Source: Nemertoderma westbladi
Taxonomy: Eukaryota; Xenacoelomorpha; Nemertodermatida; Nemertodermatidae
Direction: 5' to 3'
Assembly: GCA_032718475.1 (NCBI GenBank)
Contig: JAUCBJ010007725.1
Location: 62,001-126,000, forward strand
Length of the DNA: 64,000 nucleotides
Shown here: in pieces, positions 22,564-31,434 of the stretch
How positions within the stretch are numbered: the first letter of the stretch is position 1
Layout: each line of letters opens with the position of its first letter
The notes under the pieces: generated by a model
What the model was told of the DNA's origin: nothing
What the model saw: only the letters and a program-made list of their open reading frames with translations
Databases searched by the model: none
Program-made: the position numbers and the translations under genes

Positions 22564-24810
22564 ATGCAGTCTGGTCCTGGTAAGGACAATCTAGATATTC
22601 CTGATCCTGACGGTAGCAATACCGGTACTGATAAAATCGATACTCTAAAACGACAGCGGTTTACTCAACGGGGGAAAGTGACAAAACTTATGGGAGATTT
22701 GGATGAATTTCTAACCCAAAATGAGTCAGATATTGATTGCGATGAGTTGGCCTACATTGTAGAATTGGGTGATCAGGATTATCAAATACTTAATAGAATT
22801 GAATCTGAACTGCTACATTTAGGCTTTCAGGATACAACTAAGTCTAATCATGCTCGAGACTTACATAAGAAATTATTTAAATGTAGGCGTATTCTGTCCC
22901 GTATAGACAACCCTGGTTTTCATGGGCGTGAAGATGACAGGGAGAGTACTGCTTCATCAAAAACCAATACCGGTACTGGTAGTTCAACCGGTACCAGTGG
23001 CCTGCCAAAGATAACCCTACCTGTTTTTAATGGTGAATACCTATCATGGCGCCCTTTTTGGGATCAGTTTTTAGCCTTAATCCATAATCGTGAAGGTTTA
23101 TCTGATGTCCAAAAGTTCGTATACCTTCGTAGTAGCCTGGCAAAAGACGTTCTAGATTCACTTTCAGGCCTATCTGTGTCTTCTGTAAATTACCAGGCAG
23201 CTATTTCCAGTCTTCAACGCCGTTATGGAAATCCGAACCTGTTAATAGGTCTTTATGCTAGTAGGCTTTGTTCATTACCTACGGTCAGAGATAACGATTT
23301 ATCAGGCTTTCGTAAAGTAATGGACACATTTGAGTCATCACTCAGAGAAATTCGTCAATTATCAATTGAAATTAAGGTTAGTACCGGTACCAGTAATAGT
23401 CTTAGTCCTGATTCTGGTGACATTCCTGCTACTATTGCGATCGGTACCGGTACCCCTGCACTTAGTGATACTTCTGGTGACTTAACTTCCCTACTCCTAG
23501 CCCCCCTTTTACTACAGAAATTGCCCTCTGAGGTAGTGTTGGTTTGGAATCGGACCCACCCGAATGAAAGGTTTAATTTAGATGCCTTGCTTGAATTTAT
23601 TAGACTAGAATTGGAATTTCGAGAGTCTATGGCCTTTAATACAAAAAACTGTGGTTCTTTGGCTTCTACTTCCCAACATTCATTAAGTTATCCTAAACCG
23701 AAACTCTCTTCGACATCTGCCTTGCCACTATCTGATGCATTTCATAATAGGCAGTCACCATGTCCAGGGTGTAATTCTACTGATAAATTCCACAAGTTAA
23801 GAACCTGCTCTACTTTACTGGCAAAGGAACCTACTGACAGGTATCGGCTTATTAAAAGTGCTGGTTTGTGTTCTAATTGTCTGGGTCTTCACAATTCCAA
23901 GCAATGTCCATCCCAGTCAACTTGTCAGTTTTGCAATAAACGCCACAATAGCATTTTATGCTTTAAGAATGCTAATTCGGGTAAGGATAGTAATTCCCAT
24001 TTGTCTACAGTACATGGGACAACCCCTAAAGCCTCTCAACGTCACATGGTGTCAGGAAGTCGGACAACTCCAAATAAATTACCCACGACTACTTCAATCC
24101 AGTCATTATGGCCTCCACTTCAGCCAACTTCAAGTCCATCTGTTACTGCAACTTTACCGGTTGGTTCAGATGAGGTGGATGTTGACTCCGCTGTATTTTT
24201 AAAAATTGCCAAAGCTCATATTAAAACGCCATCTCTTTCACAAGTTCCTACTGACCTATCTTCAGGATCAGGATGCTGGATACATGCATATATAGATGAT
24301 GGCTCGAAAAAATCATATATTCTTGGGAATTTGGCTAATGCATTAAATCTACCAGTTATAGAATCAAGAGTACTTTCAACTGGTGCCTTTGCTAATCAGA
24401 TTACTACTGCACTTTCTCACCGTGTCCAGTTCCATGTCTATAGTCAGTACTTCCAAAATTATATATCTTTGACTGCTTGGACTGCTGAAGCTTTGTGTCC
24501 AACTATGCGACAAGAGCATATAACTTTATTTCCAATTTCTATGTCCCCATATAATAATTACTGGGCTGATGACTTTGATGGTGGCCAAAGGGACATTTCC
24601 CTTATAATTGGTGCAGATAATCTTTGGCAAGTTACTGCTGACCAGTACCGAGAAAGGGATTGTCCGGTAGTTATCGATACCTTTTTTGGTCGTGTACTCA
24701 GTGGTCCGTTAAACCAGTCCTCTTTTAAATCCTCAGATAAATATCCAGATCCATCCCTATTGGCCATGGATGTGGAACCACCGGAACTCTCACAGCTATG
24801 GAACCTCTAG
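22564..24810 (+). CDS. BEL/Pao Gag and protease part of polyprotein
   Basis: ATG at 22564, 748 codons, ending at TAG 24808-24810. Residues about 25-125 are helical and charged. The region from about 146 (LPVFNGEYLSWRPFWDQF) through about 300 matches the DUF1759 capsid-like domain of BEL/Pao. Zinc-knuckle-like motifs follow: CPGC-x6-H-x4-C near residue 400, CSNCLGLHNSKQC near 436 and CQFCNKRHNSILC near 453. A retropepsin-like segment WIHAYIDDGS lies near 571; most relatives have D-S-G, here D-D-G. Products would form virus-like particles and process the polyprotein. The TAG separates this part from reverse transcriptase in the same frame. It is either a disabling mutation or a readthrough codon; its context (CTC TAG AGT) is not a classical readthrough signal. 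Confidence 0.9.
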   Translation: MQSGPGKDNLDIPDPDGSNTGTDKIDTLKRQRFTQRGKVTKLMGDLDEFLTQNESDIDCDELAYIVELGDQDYQILNRIESELLHLGFQDTTKSNHARDLHKKLFKCRRILSRIDNPGFHGREDDRESTASSKTNTGTGSSTGTSGLPKITLPVFNGEYLSWRPFWDQFLALIHNREGLSDVQKFVYLRSSLAKDVLDSLSGLSVSSVNYQAAISSLQRRYGNPNLLIGLYASRLCSLPTVRDNDLSGFRKVMDTFESSLREIRQLSIEIKVSTGTSNSLSPDSGDIPATIAIGTGTPALSDTSGDLTSLLLAPLLLQKLPSEVVLVWNRTHPNERFNLDALLEFIRLELEFRESMAFNTKNCGSLASTSQHSLSYPKPKLSSTSALPLSDAFHNRQSPCPGCNSTDKFHKLRTCSTLLAKEPTDRYRLIKSAGLCSNCLGLHNSKQCPSQSTCQFCNKRHNSILCFKNANSGKDSNSHLSTVHGTTPKASQRHMVSGSRTTPNKLPTTTSIQSLWPPLQPTSSPSVTATLPVGSDEVDVDSAVFLKIAKAHIKTPSLSQVPTDLSSGSGCWIHAYIDDGSKKSYILGNLANALNLPVIESRVLSTGAFANQITTALSHRVQFHVYSQYFQNYISLTAWTAEALCPTMRQEHITLFPISMSPYNNYWADDFDGGQRDISLIIGADNLWQVTADQYRERDCPVVIDTFFGRVLSGPLNQSSFKSSDKYPDPSLLAMDVEPPELSQLWNL

Positions 24811-27800
24811 AGTATTGGAATTAATGACTCAGAACTCAAAGTTGCAGAATATCCTGAACCAATGATTTCTGAGGAGGACCCCCCACACTATAGTGTAACT
24901 TTACCCTTCTCTGGATATAAACGGCCTTTATGTAATTATCACAAGGTCAATCAACAACAGTCTCGTGCCTTTAATCGCCTTAGTGCTACTGAACGGTCTG
25001 TTTATGTTTGCAAAATGCGTAAGCTAATTGACGACGGTATTGTTGAGTTCTCTGAATTTCCAACTGATGAAGGTTATTATATGCCCCATCATTTGGTGTT
25101 TAGTTCTGGCAAACATCGTGTTGTTTTTAATGGATCCGCCCGTGATCTGAATGGTGTTAGTTTGAATGAATGCCTAGATACTGGGCCCAATTTATTGGCC
25201 TCTTTATTGGATGTTCTCCTCCGTTTTCGCCATTATCCTTACGTGACTGTGGCAGATATTGAGGCTGCTTTCCACCAAATTGAGGTTCAGGCAGAAGATC
25301 GTTGTTGGATAAGGTTTCTGTGGGATGGCAAAATTTATAAATTTAAACGTGTCCCATTTGGTTTGAAACCCAGTTCGTTTCTTTTGCATTCTACTGTACA
25401 CCATCATGCTTCTCAGACATTCCCTCCGGCAGCGTTACCGGAGTTCTTACAGTCACTCTATTGCGATGACTATATTCATAGTAATGATAGCCTTGTTAAG
25501 TGTGAAAGTCTTCTTGAGAATGCAATTTCTTGTATGAAGTTAGCTGGTATGAATCTTAAACCAGTTAACAATCCTTCTAAGATATTAGGAGTAGCATGGG
25601 ATACCAATTTGGACACCCTCTATATTGACACATCCATCATTCCAAAACCTTCAAAGTTTACTCGCCGTGAACTTCTTACTCATTTTGGGTGTATATTTGA
25701 TCCTATGGGTATTGTCTCTCCATGGACTCTCCAGGCTAAGTTCTTGCTTCAATCAACATGGGTATCAGGAACAAATTGGGATCAACCGTTACCATTGGAA
25801 ATCCAGACTCAATGGCTCAAGTGGCTTGAGAATGTTGGTTTGGTCATAGAAATTCCTCGATGTGTTTACTTGGGCCCTTTATCTGATCTCTACATCTTTT
25901 GCGATGCATCAAAGAATGCTTATGCCTTTGTTGCATACGTAGTTAATCCGGGTTGTATTGCGACATTCTACTTTTCCAAATCAAAGGTAAAACCCAAAAC
26001 CTCTGGTATTTCTATTCCTCGAATGGAACTTCTTGCTGCATTCATCGGTTCCAAGTTTGCCAATCATGTTATTACATGCCTATTCCAACCGTCACATATA
26101 CATATGTTTAGTGACTCAACTAGTGTTCTTGGGTGGATTCGAAAGGGTGCTCCTAAAAAGGAAACATTTATTTACAATCGAATTCAGAAGATTGTAACAT
26201 ATACCGACCCAATCAGTTGGCATTATGTGCCTGGTGCTCTCAATCCGGCTGATGTTCCTTCACGTGGGTGTTCATTGCAGCTCTTGGTTAACAATCCATT
26301 ATTTTTTGAGGGTCCTCAATTTATTTCTGATCCAGATGTCCAATGGCCTGATGAGCCTTCTCCGCCTTCTCAACTTCTCACATTTGAACCTAGTTTGCTA
26401 TTGGCGAATGTAGATGTATTAGATACCCAGAGATATTCATCATTAAATGATGCTATTCGGATTATGGCTTGGATGCAACGTTTTATTCATAATGTTCGAT
26501 CTCACAGTTCCAAACAGCTTGGATCACTAACTGCACTTGAACTTTCTTCAGCTTTGTTGTTTCTTATTAAAGTAAATCAACAACATTATTATGAAAAAGA
26601 TATTCGATTCTTAATGAATCATCCCGATAAATGTGTGCCTAGCACCTCACCACTGTGGCGTTTACATCCAACTATAAAGGATGGATTACTCCTAATGGTT
26701 CCGAGAAATGGAACTGCCCTCCTTCCAATTCTGCCACATAAAAGTTACCTAACACGCCTGATTGTTGAATATTACCATAGCGGTTTAATGCATCAAGGTT
26801 ACGAATCAACATTAGCTCAAATCCGCCTCAGGTATTGGATTCCTAGTGGACGTTCATTTGTTCGTAAGGTTATACATAACTGTCCTAAATGCTCTCGTTA
26901 TCGTTCATTGCCTTATACTGCCCCTGAATCAGCATTACAGCCATTTCGCTCAAAGGCTATGACTCTCTTTGTTGTTTGTGGTATTGATTTTTTTGGGCCT
27001 ATATATTTAGTGGATGGATCTAAGTCTCAGGTTCTTCTTTTTACATGTGCTTCTACTCGGGCTATTCATTTGGAATTGGTAGCTGCTGGATCTGCCCATC
27101 TCACCAACCTTGCTATCAGGAAGTTCCTAGCCCAACGTGTTGCTCCATTTACTCATGTTGAGTTCCATTCAGATAATGCTCGGACATTTCTGAAACTGTC
27201 CACAATGAAGTTCCCCTCTCATAGGATTACATGGTATTTCATCCCTGCTCGTTCGCCACATTGGGGTGGATGGTGGGAACGCCTTATCAAGGTTGTAAAA
27301 ACATGCCTTCGTATTTCCTTACATGGGAAGCGGCTTAGTTTTGCTGAAATGGAAACAGCAGTTTGTGAGTGTGCATCGGTTGTGAACCTACGACCACTTA
27401 CATCGAACTCTACGGATCCTAATGATACTACTGCTATATCTCCCAGCGACTTCTTATATGGATATCCTCCACCGCAGGATAACTTTATTGATTATGCCGC
27501 AGTCACTTCCCCTGATCTTCGCCAAATGCTATATCTACGAGATAAAGTTGGTCGTGACATCTGGAAGGCGTGGAGGGAGAAGTATATGGCGGCTCTGGGC
27601 GTTTGGAATCGAGCATCGAATGTTTCACGACTGCCATGTGTTGGTGCCTTAGTATTGGTAAAACAATGCAGTCCTCGTGGGAAGTGGCCTTTGGCCAGAA
27701 TTACAAAACTCTTTATTGGACGGGATGATATTCCTCGTGCGGCGGAGATTCTCCTCAATGGGAAGATAACTACCCGTGGTGTACACTTGCTATATCCGCT

Positions 27801-28119
27801 GGAAATGGACTCGATGACTCATGCCAATAATCATGATACCCCAAACCGTGGGGGCGTATCTGTTGGTAACCCAGCGACAATGGTGATTGACTCCCGTAAC
27901 AATGGTGTATCAGTTGGTAATGTGCTCCGTGATGCTCCGAAACTTGGGACCAAGCTTGTCGTTAAAGACTATAACTCAGCTCCATGTTCACTTGAAGATG
28001 GAATAGTTACTAACACGGAGCCCGCCCCAGGTGTGGGGCTAACAGTACCTGTCGAGACTGCGCCTTATATTTCGAAATATGGCAGACAGGTTAAATGTCC
28101 TCCCAGATTTGGTCAGTAA
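24811..28119 (+). CDS. BEL/Pao reverse transcriptase, RNase H and integrase
   Basis: This is in frame with the upstream half and open after the TAG. The first ATG is at 24862. The reverse transcriptase contains HHLVFSSGKHRVVFNGSA, VADIEAAFHQIEV and the catalytic YCDD at 25459-25470. RNase H follows with IFCDASKNAYAF, RMELLAA, MFSDSTSV and VPGALNPADVPSRG. Integrase has an HHCC-like zinc motif (HQGYESTLAQIRLRYW to CPKC) and the DDE residues in GIDFFGP, HSDNART and WGGWWERLIK. The C-terminal DUF5641-like segment (RGKWPLARI, GVHLLYPLE) is followed by about 110 residues ending at 28119. All key residues are present, so only the upstream TAG stands against an intact polyprotein. Confidence 0.93.
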   Translation, partial: SIGINDSELKVAEYPEPMISEEDPPHYSVTLPFSGYKRPLCNYHKVNQQQSRAFNRLSATERSVYVCKMRKLIDDGIVEFSEFPTDEGYYMPHHLVFSSGKHRVVFNGSARDLNGVSLNECLDTGPNLLASLLDVLLRFRHYPYVTVADIEAAFHQIEVQAEDRCWIRFLWDGKIYKFKRVPFGLKPSSFLLHSTVHHHASQTFPPAALPEFLQSLYCDDYIHSNDSLVKCESLLENAISCMKLAGMNLKPVNNPSKILGVAWDTNLDTLYIDTSIIPKPSKFTRRELLTHFGCIFDPMGIVSPWTLQAKFLLQSTWVSGTNWDQPLPLEIQTQWLKWLENVGLVIEIPRCVYLGPLSDLYIFCDASKNAYAFVAYVVNPGCIATFYFSKSKVKPKTSGISIPRMELLAAFIGSKFANHVITCLFQPSHIHMFSDSTSVLGWIRKGAPKKETFIYNRIQKIVTYTDPISWHYVPGALNPADVPSRGCSLQLLVNNPLFFEGPQFISDPDVQWPDEPSPPSQLLTFEPSLLLANVDVLDTQRYSSLNDAIRIMAWMQRFIHNVRSHSSKQLGSLTALELSSALLFLIKVNQQHYYEKDIRFLMNHPDKCVPSTSPLWRLHPTIKDGLLLMVPRNGTALLPILPHKSYLTRLIVEYYHSGLMHQGYESTLAQIRLRYWIPSGRSFVRKVIHNCPKCSRYRSLPYTAPESALQPFRSKAMTLFVVCGIDFFGPIYLVDGSKSQVLLFTCASTRAIHLELVAAGSAHLTNLAIRKFLAQRVAPFTHVEFHSDNARTFLKLSTMKFPSHRITWYFIPARSPHWGGWWERLIKVVKTCLRISLHGKRLSFAEMETAVCECASVVNLRPLTSNSTDPNDTTAISPSDFLYGYPPPQDNFIDYAAVTSPDLRQMLYLRDKVGRDIWKAWREKYMAALGVWNRASNVSRLPCVGALVLVKQCSPRGKWPLARITKLFIGRDDIPRAAEILLNGKITTRGVHLLYPLEMDSMTHANNHDTPNRGGVSVGNPATMVIDSRNNGVSVGNVLRDAPKLGTKLVVKDYNSAPCSLEDGIVTNTEPAPGVGLTVPVETAPYISKYGRQVKCPPRFGQ

Positions 28120-28421
28120 TATGAATTGCAATACGTGGTATAATAAAATTAAGTTTGTATCACTATATAACAAAGATTACTTAAATTTCGAAGTTAATAT
28201 TATTTGTTGTATTAGTATTATTGTATTAGTAAGAGAGAAAGAATTGAGTATTGACTTGAAAATTAACTCCAGACTTATTCTGATTCATTGCTAAATATGA
28301 TGTATTGATGTACTGATTATTCTGATTGCATATCTGGTTTTTGAGTTTTTTTTATTTTATTTGTTGATGGAAATTATTTTCTTCTTTTTTTCGTAGTATT
28401 ATTAACTACGACGTGGGGGTT

Positions 28422-28673
28422 TGTGAAATATTATTTTCACTTTACCTACCTTTTTGGTTATACTGTAGGTTTTTAGCAGTATCTTATCTGAGTTTTGTGG
28501 TTCACATTCAGACTGCTTGTTACCTACCGGTTTTTGGTGTTTATATACCTGATACCTATTTTACTGTATTACAGTATTACCTATATTGCTCGGAGTTTCC
28601 TGACAAATATATACATACAGATATCTGCATACGATTATGATTTTCATATCTTTATTCGTACCAGTATTCTACA
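28422..28673 (+). repeat. 3' LTR of BEL/Pao element
   Basis: 252 bp, identical to the 5' LTR except at 28625. Followed immediately by the target duplication AAGAC and the remainder of the 613-bp repeat. Confidence 0.95.
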
Positions 28674-29390
28674 AAGACAAAACATTTTAGAAAAAACTGG
28701 AAACTAAAACAATGAATTTAAGCACAAATTTTGCAAATTTAAGGTTTAAGTAAAGATAAAATACTTTAGAAAATTTAACATATAACAATATTTAACAAGT
28801 TAAATTGAAGTTTAAAAACGAAAAAGACTTTCATTGCATTGTGACATCCTGACACCAGTAAATAAGACAAAACATTTTAGAAAAAACTGCAAACTAAATC
28901 AATGAATTTAAGCACAAATTTTGCAAAATCAACGTTTAAGTCACAGGTATCAGAACATTTTCGCCTACATTATACCATATATATGTATCAAGTCACCCTA
29001 TTTTGAGACACACTTTCAAAAAACGCGCACTCCACCCCCAATTCATATGAAAATTTGTAAATTTTTTTTAGGATCATAATATTCAAACTCATCTATTAGC
29101 ATCTGTAAAAATAATTTTTGAACAACATTAACCCAGTGTCAAAAATTCGACCTATATTTTGACTTTGAAAAAAAGTGAATTTTTGAACAAGGCATTCTTG
29201 GCTCTAGTGATCACAAATGCGAAGCAATGACAAAATTTATTTTACTATTTGATAGACAATTTATTCAGACATCTTCTAATATTTCAATTTTTATCATAAC
29301 ATCACGCAATCACCCACAATCCGTTAAAGAAAAAAAGTATAACTTGCTGTATCAAGTCACCTCAATGTATCAAGTCACCCCGAATTACGG

Positions 29391-29767
29391 TACTACTACT
29401 ACAACTACAGCACTATCTGACTATTACTGTCAGACAGTCCAGACTGTATTTATGTTAACATAATTGGAAAATTTCCGTGCTCGCTACGCTCGCATTTTAA
29501 TGTTAACATACTGTAGCGTAGGGCTACAAAATTATAAACTGATAAATTATTACAATTAAGCAATTACTGCAAAATTTCATAGTCAATTGTTGGCTTGGCG
29601 CGCATTAGTTATCATGGCTGGCGCGATTTTCGTTTAACCAGAACGCGTGTGGCGCGCTTTTTGTCAGTATTCCATATAGGCCGATTGGGTCCGATGTGGT
29701 ACCGATTGGGTCTGATGTGGTACCGATTGGGTCCGATGTGGTACCCATAAGGTCCGATGTGATGTAT
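29391..29767. other. Right interior of outer element
   Basis: Contains the fourth GCTCGCTACGCTCGC motif (about 29479), a TGGCGCGC-rich patch (29595-29660) and about four units of the 21-bp satellite (29678-29760). No gene. Confidence 0.6.
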
Positions 29768-30107
29768 GTATACCTGCAGACAGGTACAGTAGGCCTACTG
29801 TATAAGTAGGGGCAATAGTCTCTGCATTACAGCATTAGATATTGTAGTATCTAGTACCTACTGCAGTGCAGTACCGGTTACCACCAGCATGACCTGTTGT
29901 CAGAAAGACTAACAATTACTGAATTACTGATACGAGTTTGGTCAGTTGGCTGGTTGGTGCTGGAACTTGTTATTTACATCCTAAATTGCTATTTTGTGGC
30001 CGATGTGGCTCCGATGTGGCCCCGATGTGGTCCGATGTGGCCCCGATGTGGTCCGATGTGGTCCGATGTGGTACCGATTGGGTCCGATGTGGCTTTTAGA
30101 CGGACCC
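29768..30107. repeat. Right terminal inverted repeat of outer element
   Basis: Reverse complement of 17113-17445 with small indels. It includes the unique block (ATTTACATCCTAAATTGC) and the satellite units ending GTGGCTTTTAGACGGACCC at 30107, next to ATACATAG. Confidence 0.85.
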
Positions 30108-30115
30108 ATACATAG

Positions 30116-30473
30116 TCCTACAACAACAACATCTCAGCATCTGAACATACTGCTGTACTGCAGTACTGCGGCAGTCAGCAGTACTGCACAGCTGTAGGCC
30201 TATGTACCGTACCGGTACAACAACAACACAAATCCATGAATTCTGAAATTGGTAAAATGTACGGTAATCTGGTAATTTAGCTACTGCTGTACTTCTGGGC
30301 GGGTAAGTATTCATAGAGTTAGTATTAGTTACAGCTACCTAGTGACAGCTTTTAGTAAGAGGTACAAGGCTGCAAGGCCTGCAATTATGTTTAGTAAGTG
30401 TAAGAGCTATCTGTTATTAAAAACAACTGATTTTAGTAAGAGCTATCTGTTACTAAAAACACCTGATTTAACT
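30116..30473. other. Unique DNA, no gene seen
   Basis: Short CAACAACAAC and AGTACTGC-rich stretches; a near-repeat TTTAGTAAGAGCTATCTGTT occurs twice at about 30395-30455. No coding signal. Confidence 0.4.
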
Positions 30474-30740
30474 GAACTAAATTCGCATGCATTGGAACTA
30501 AATTCGTATCCATTGGAACTAAATTCGCTTCAATTGGAACTAAATTCGCATGCATTGGAACTAAATTCGTATCCATTGGAACTAAGTTCGTTTTGATATT
30601 CTGGGATTGGAACTAAGTTCGCCTCGATTGGAACTAAGCAGCTGAGTTCGCTTTGTAAAATTTATTTTGGAACTAAGTTCATTTCAATTGGAACTAAGTT
30701 CGCCTCTGAAAATGTGCGATTGGAATTGGAACTAAGTTCG
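30474..30740. repeat. 21-bp minisatellite ATTGGAACTAAATTCG-
   Basis: About 10-12 units of ATTGGAACTAAATTCGCATG plus one base. They are regular up to about 30590, then spaced by unrelated inserts and changed to AAGTTCG. The sequence is unrelated to the 21-bp satellite of the neighbouring element. Confidence 0.85.
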
Positions 30741-30992
30741 TGCTACCGTTTCAACTACCAGTAGCTCCTAAAAAATATCAGTATTCATAAACTGTTACTA
30801 AACTTTAAATAGTTCTAGCCTATTAGTAGCAGTGCCGGTACTTTAACTTATGTTTATCTAAAAGCTTTCAGTTTCAACTTAAGGACGGTAGCTATGCCTG
30901 CATGTCTCTATGTTTACTGTGGGGCGAGCCACGAAGTTGGCGGAGGCTTAGCGAATTGACACTGTTAGGGGGTGGGTCAATTTATGCAAATA

Positions 30993-31058
30993 GTTGTCGT
31001 CGTCGTCGTTGTCGTCGTCGTCGTCGTTGTCGTCGTCGTCATCGTCGTCGTCGTCGTT
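30993..31058. repeat. (GTC)n microsatellite
   Basis: About 22 GTC triplets with a few GTT and ATC interruptions. It opens an Arg-rich frame that is not a gene. A short (GTC)3 also stands at about 31362 and 33815 inside the neighbouring satellite, so the triplet run probably expanded from that unit. Confidence 0.9.
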
Positions 31059-31063
31059 ACGAT

Positions 31064-31425
31064 TTTGACATGCTAATAACTTTGTCGGATTTAAAGCTGC
31101 CAAGTTGAAAATTTGTAGGTATCAATATGAGCAAAAGTTGAGATTTTTGAGAGACTTTCAGACACCATCAGTGCAATGGTCTCCCGCTAGAGGGCCACAT
31201 GTCTAAACATTAAATGCCCTCCCATTTCTTTGCTTTTAATCCGTTTAAGCTGAAACTTGGCAGATATGTATTAGACCATTAGCTGTGACTTTCAAAGGAG
31301 GCGAATCCATCTGCAGTTCTCCAGTCTGCCGCTAGAGGGCCAAAGGTCTGAAAGTGAAATCGTTGTCGTCGTTACGATTTTGACATGCTAATAACTTTGT
31401 CGGATTTAAAGCTGCCAAGTTGAAA
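31064..31425. repeat. Satellite with CTCF-like motif, left block
   Basis: Units of about 145 bp contain TTTAAGCTGAAACTTGGCAG and CCGCTAGAGGGC (31184-31195 and 31329-31340). The block from about 31125 to 31425 recurs almost unchanged at 33579-33880. A BEL remnant now lies between the two blocks. Confidence 0.8.
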
Positions 31426-31434
31426 ATGCCAAGT

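Larger units (their letters stand above)
22095..28673 (+). mobile_element. Complete young BEL/Pao LTR retrotransposon
   Basis: 252-bp LTRs (22095-22346 and 28422-28673) start TGTGAAAT and end TTCTACA. They differ at one base (22298 A, 28625 C). AAGAC is duplicated on both sides (22090-22094, 28674-28678). A purine-rich GACGTGGGGG stretch precedes the 3' LTR. The sequence after the 5' LTR is TTCTTCGAACCGGATC. It does not begin TGG, so the primer-binding site is unclear. The polyprotein order is Gag, protease, reverse transcriptase, RNase H, integrase, with one in-frame stop. Confidence 0.95.
21943..29139. repeat. 613-bp direct repeat, copy B (split by BEL element)
   Basis: Consists of 21943-22094 and 28679-29139, separated by the BEL/Pao insertion and its duplicated AAGAC. 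With these removed it is co-linear with copy A and equally long, which shows directly where the BEL element landed. Confidence 0.9.
19855..29390. mobile_element. Inner TIR element, CCGTAATTCGGG termini, TA flanks
   Basis: The left end CCGTAATTCGGG (19855) and right end CCCGAATTACGG (ending 29390) are inverted and flanked by TA on both sides (19853-19854, 29391-29392). The terminal block continues into GGGGTGACTTGATACA on both ends; the left has an 8-bp insertion (CAGTCGGG). Without the later BEL insertion it is about 2.95 kb. There is no transposase, so it is a non-autonomous DNA transposon. TA duplication fits Tc1/mariner-like or ISL2EU-like groups; the family is not resolved. Confidence 0.7.
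17113..30107. mobile_element. Outer nested element: long satellite-bearing TIRs, 8-bp TSD
   Basis: The left end (17113, GGGTCC...GTCTAAAAGCCACATCGG) and right end (30107, reading inwards GGGTCCGTCTAAAAGCCACA) are inverted copies of each other for about 335 bp. They are flanked by a perfect 8-bp direct repeat, ATACATAG (17105-17112 and 30108-30115). Eight-base duplications are typical of hAT, Merlin and P superfamilies. The GG...CC termini lean to Merlin, but I see no transposase, so it is non-autonomous. Arms built of tandem repeats resemble foldback elements. The 12,995-bp length is inflated by later insertions. Confidence 0.8.
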
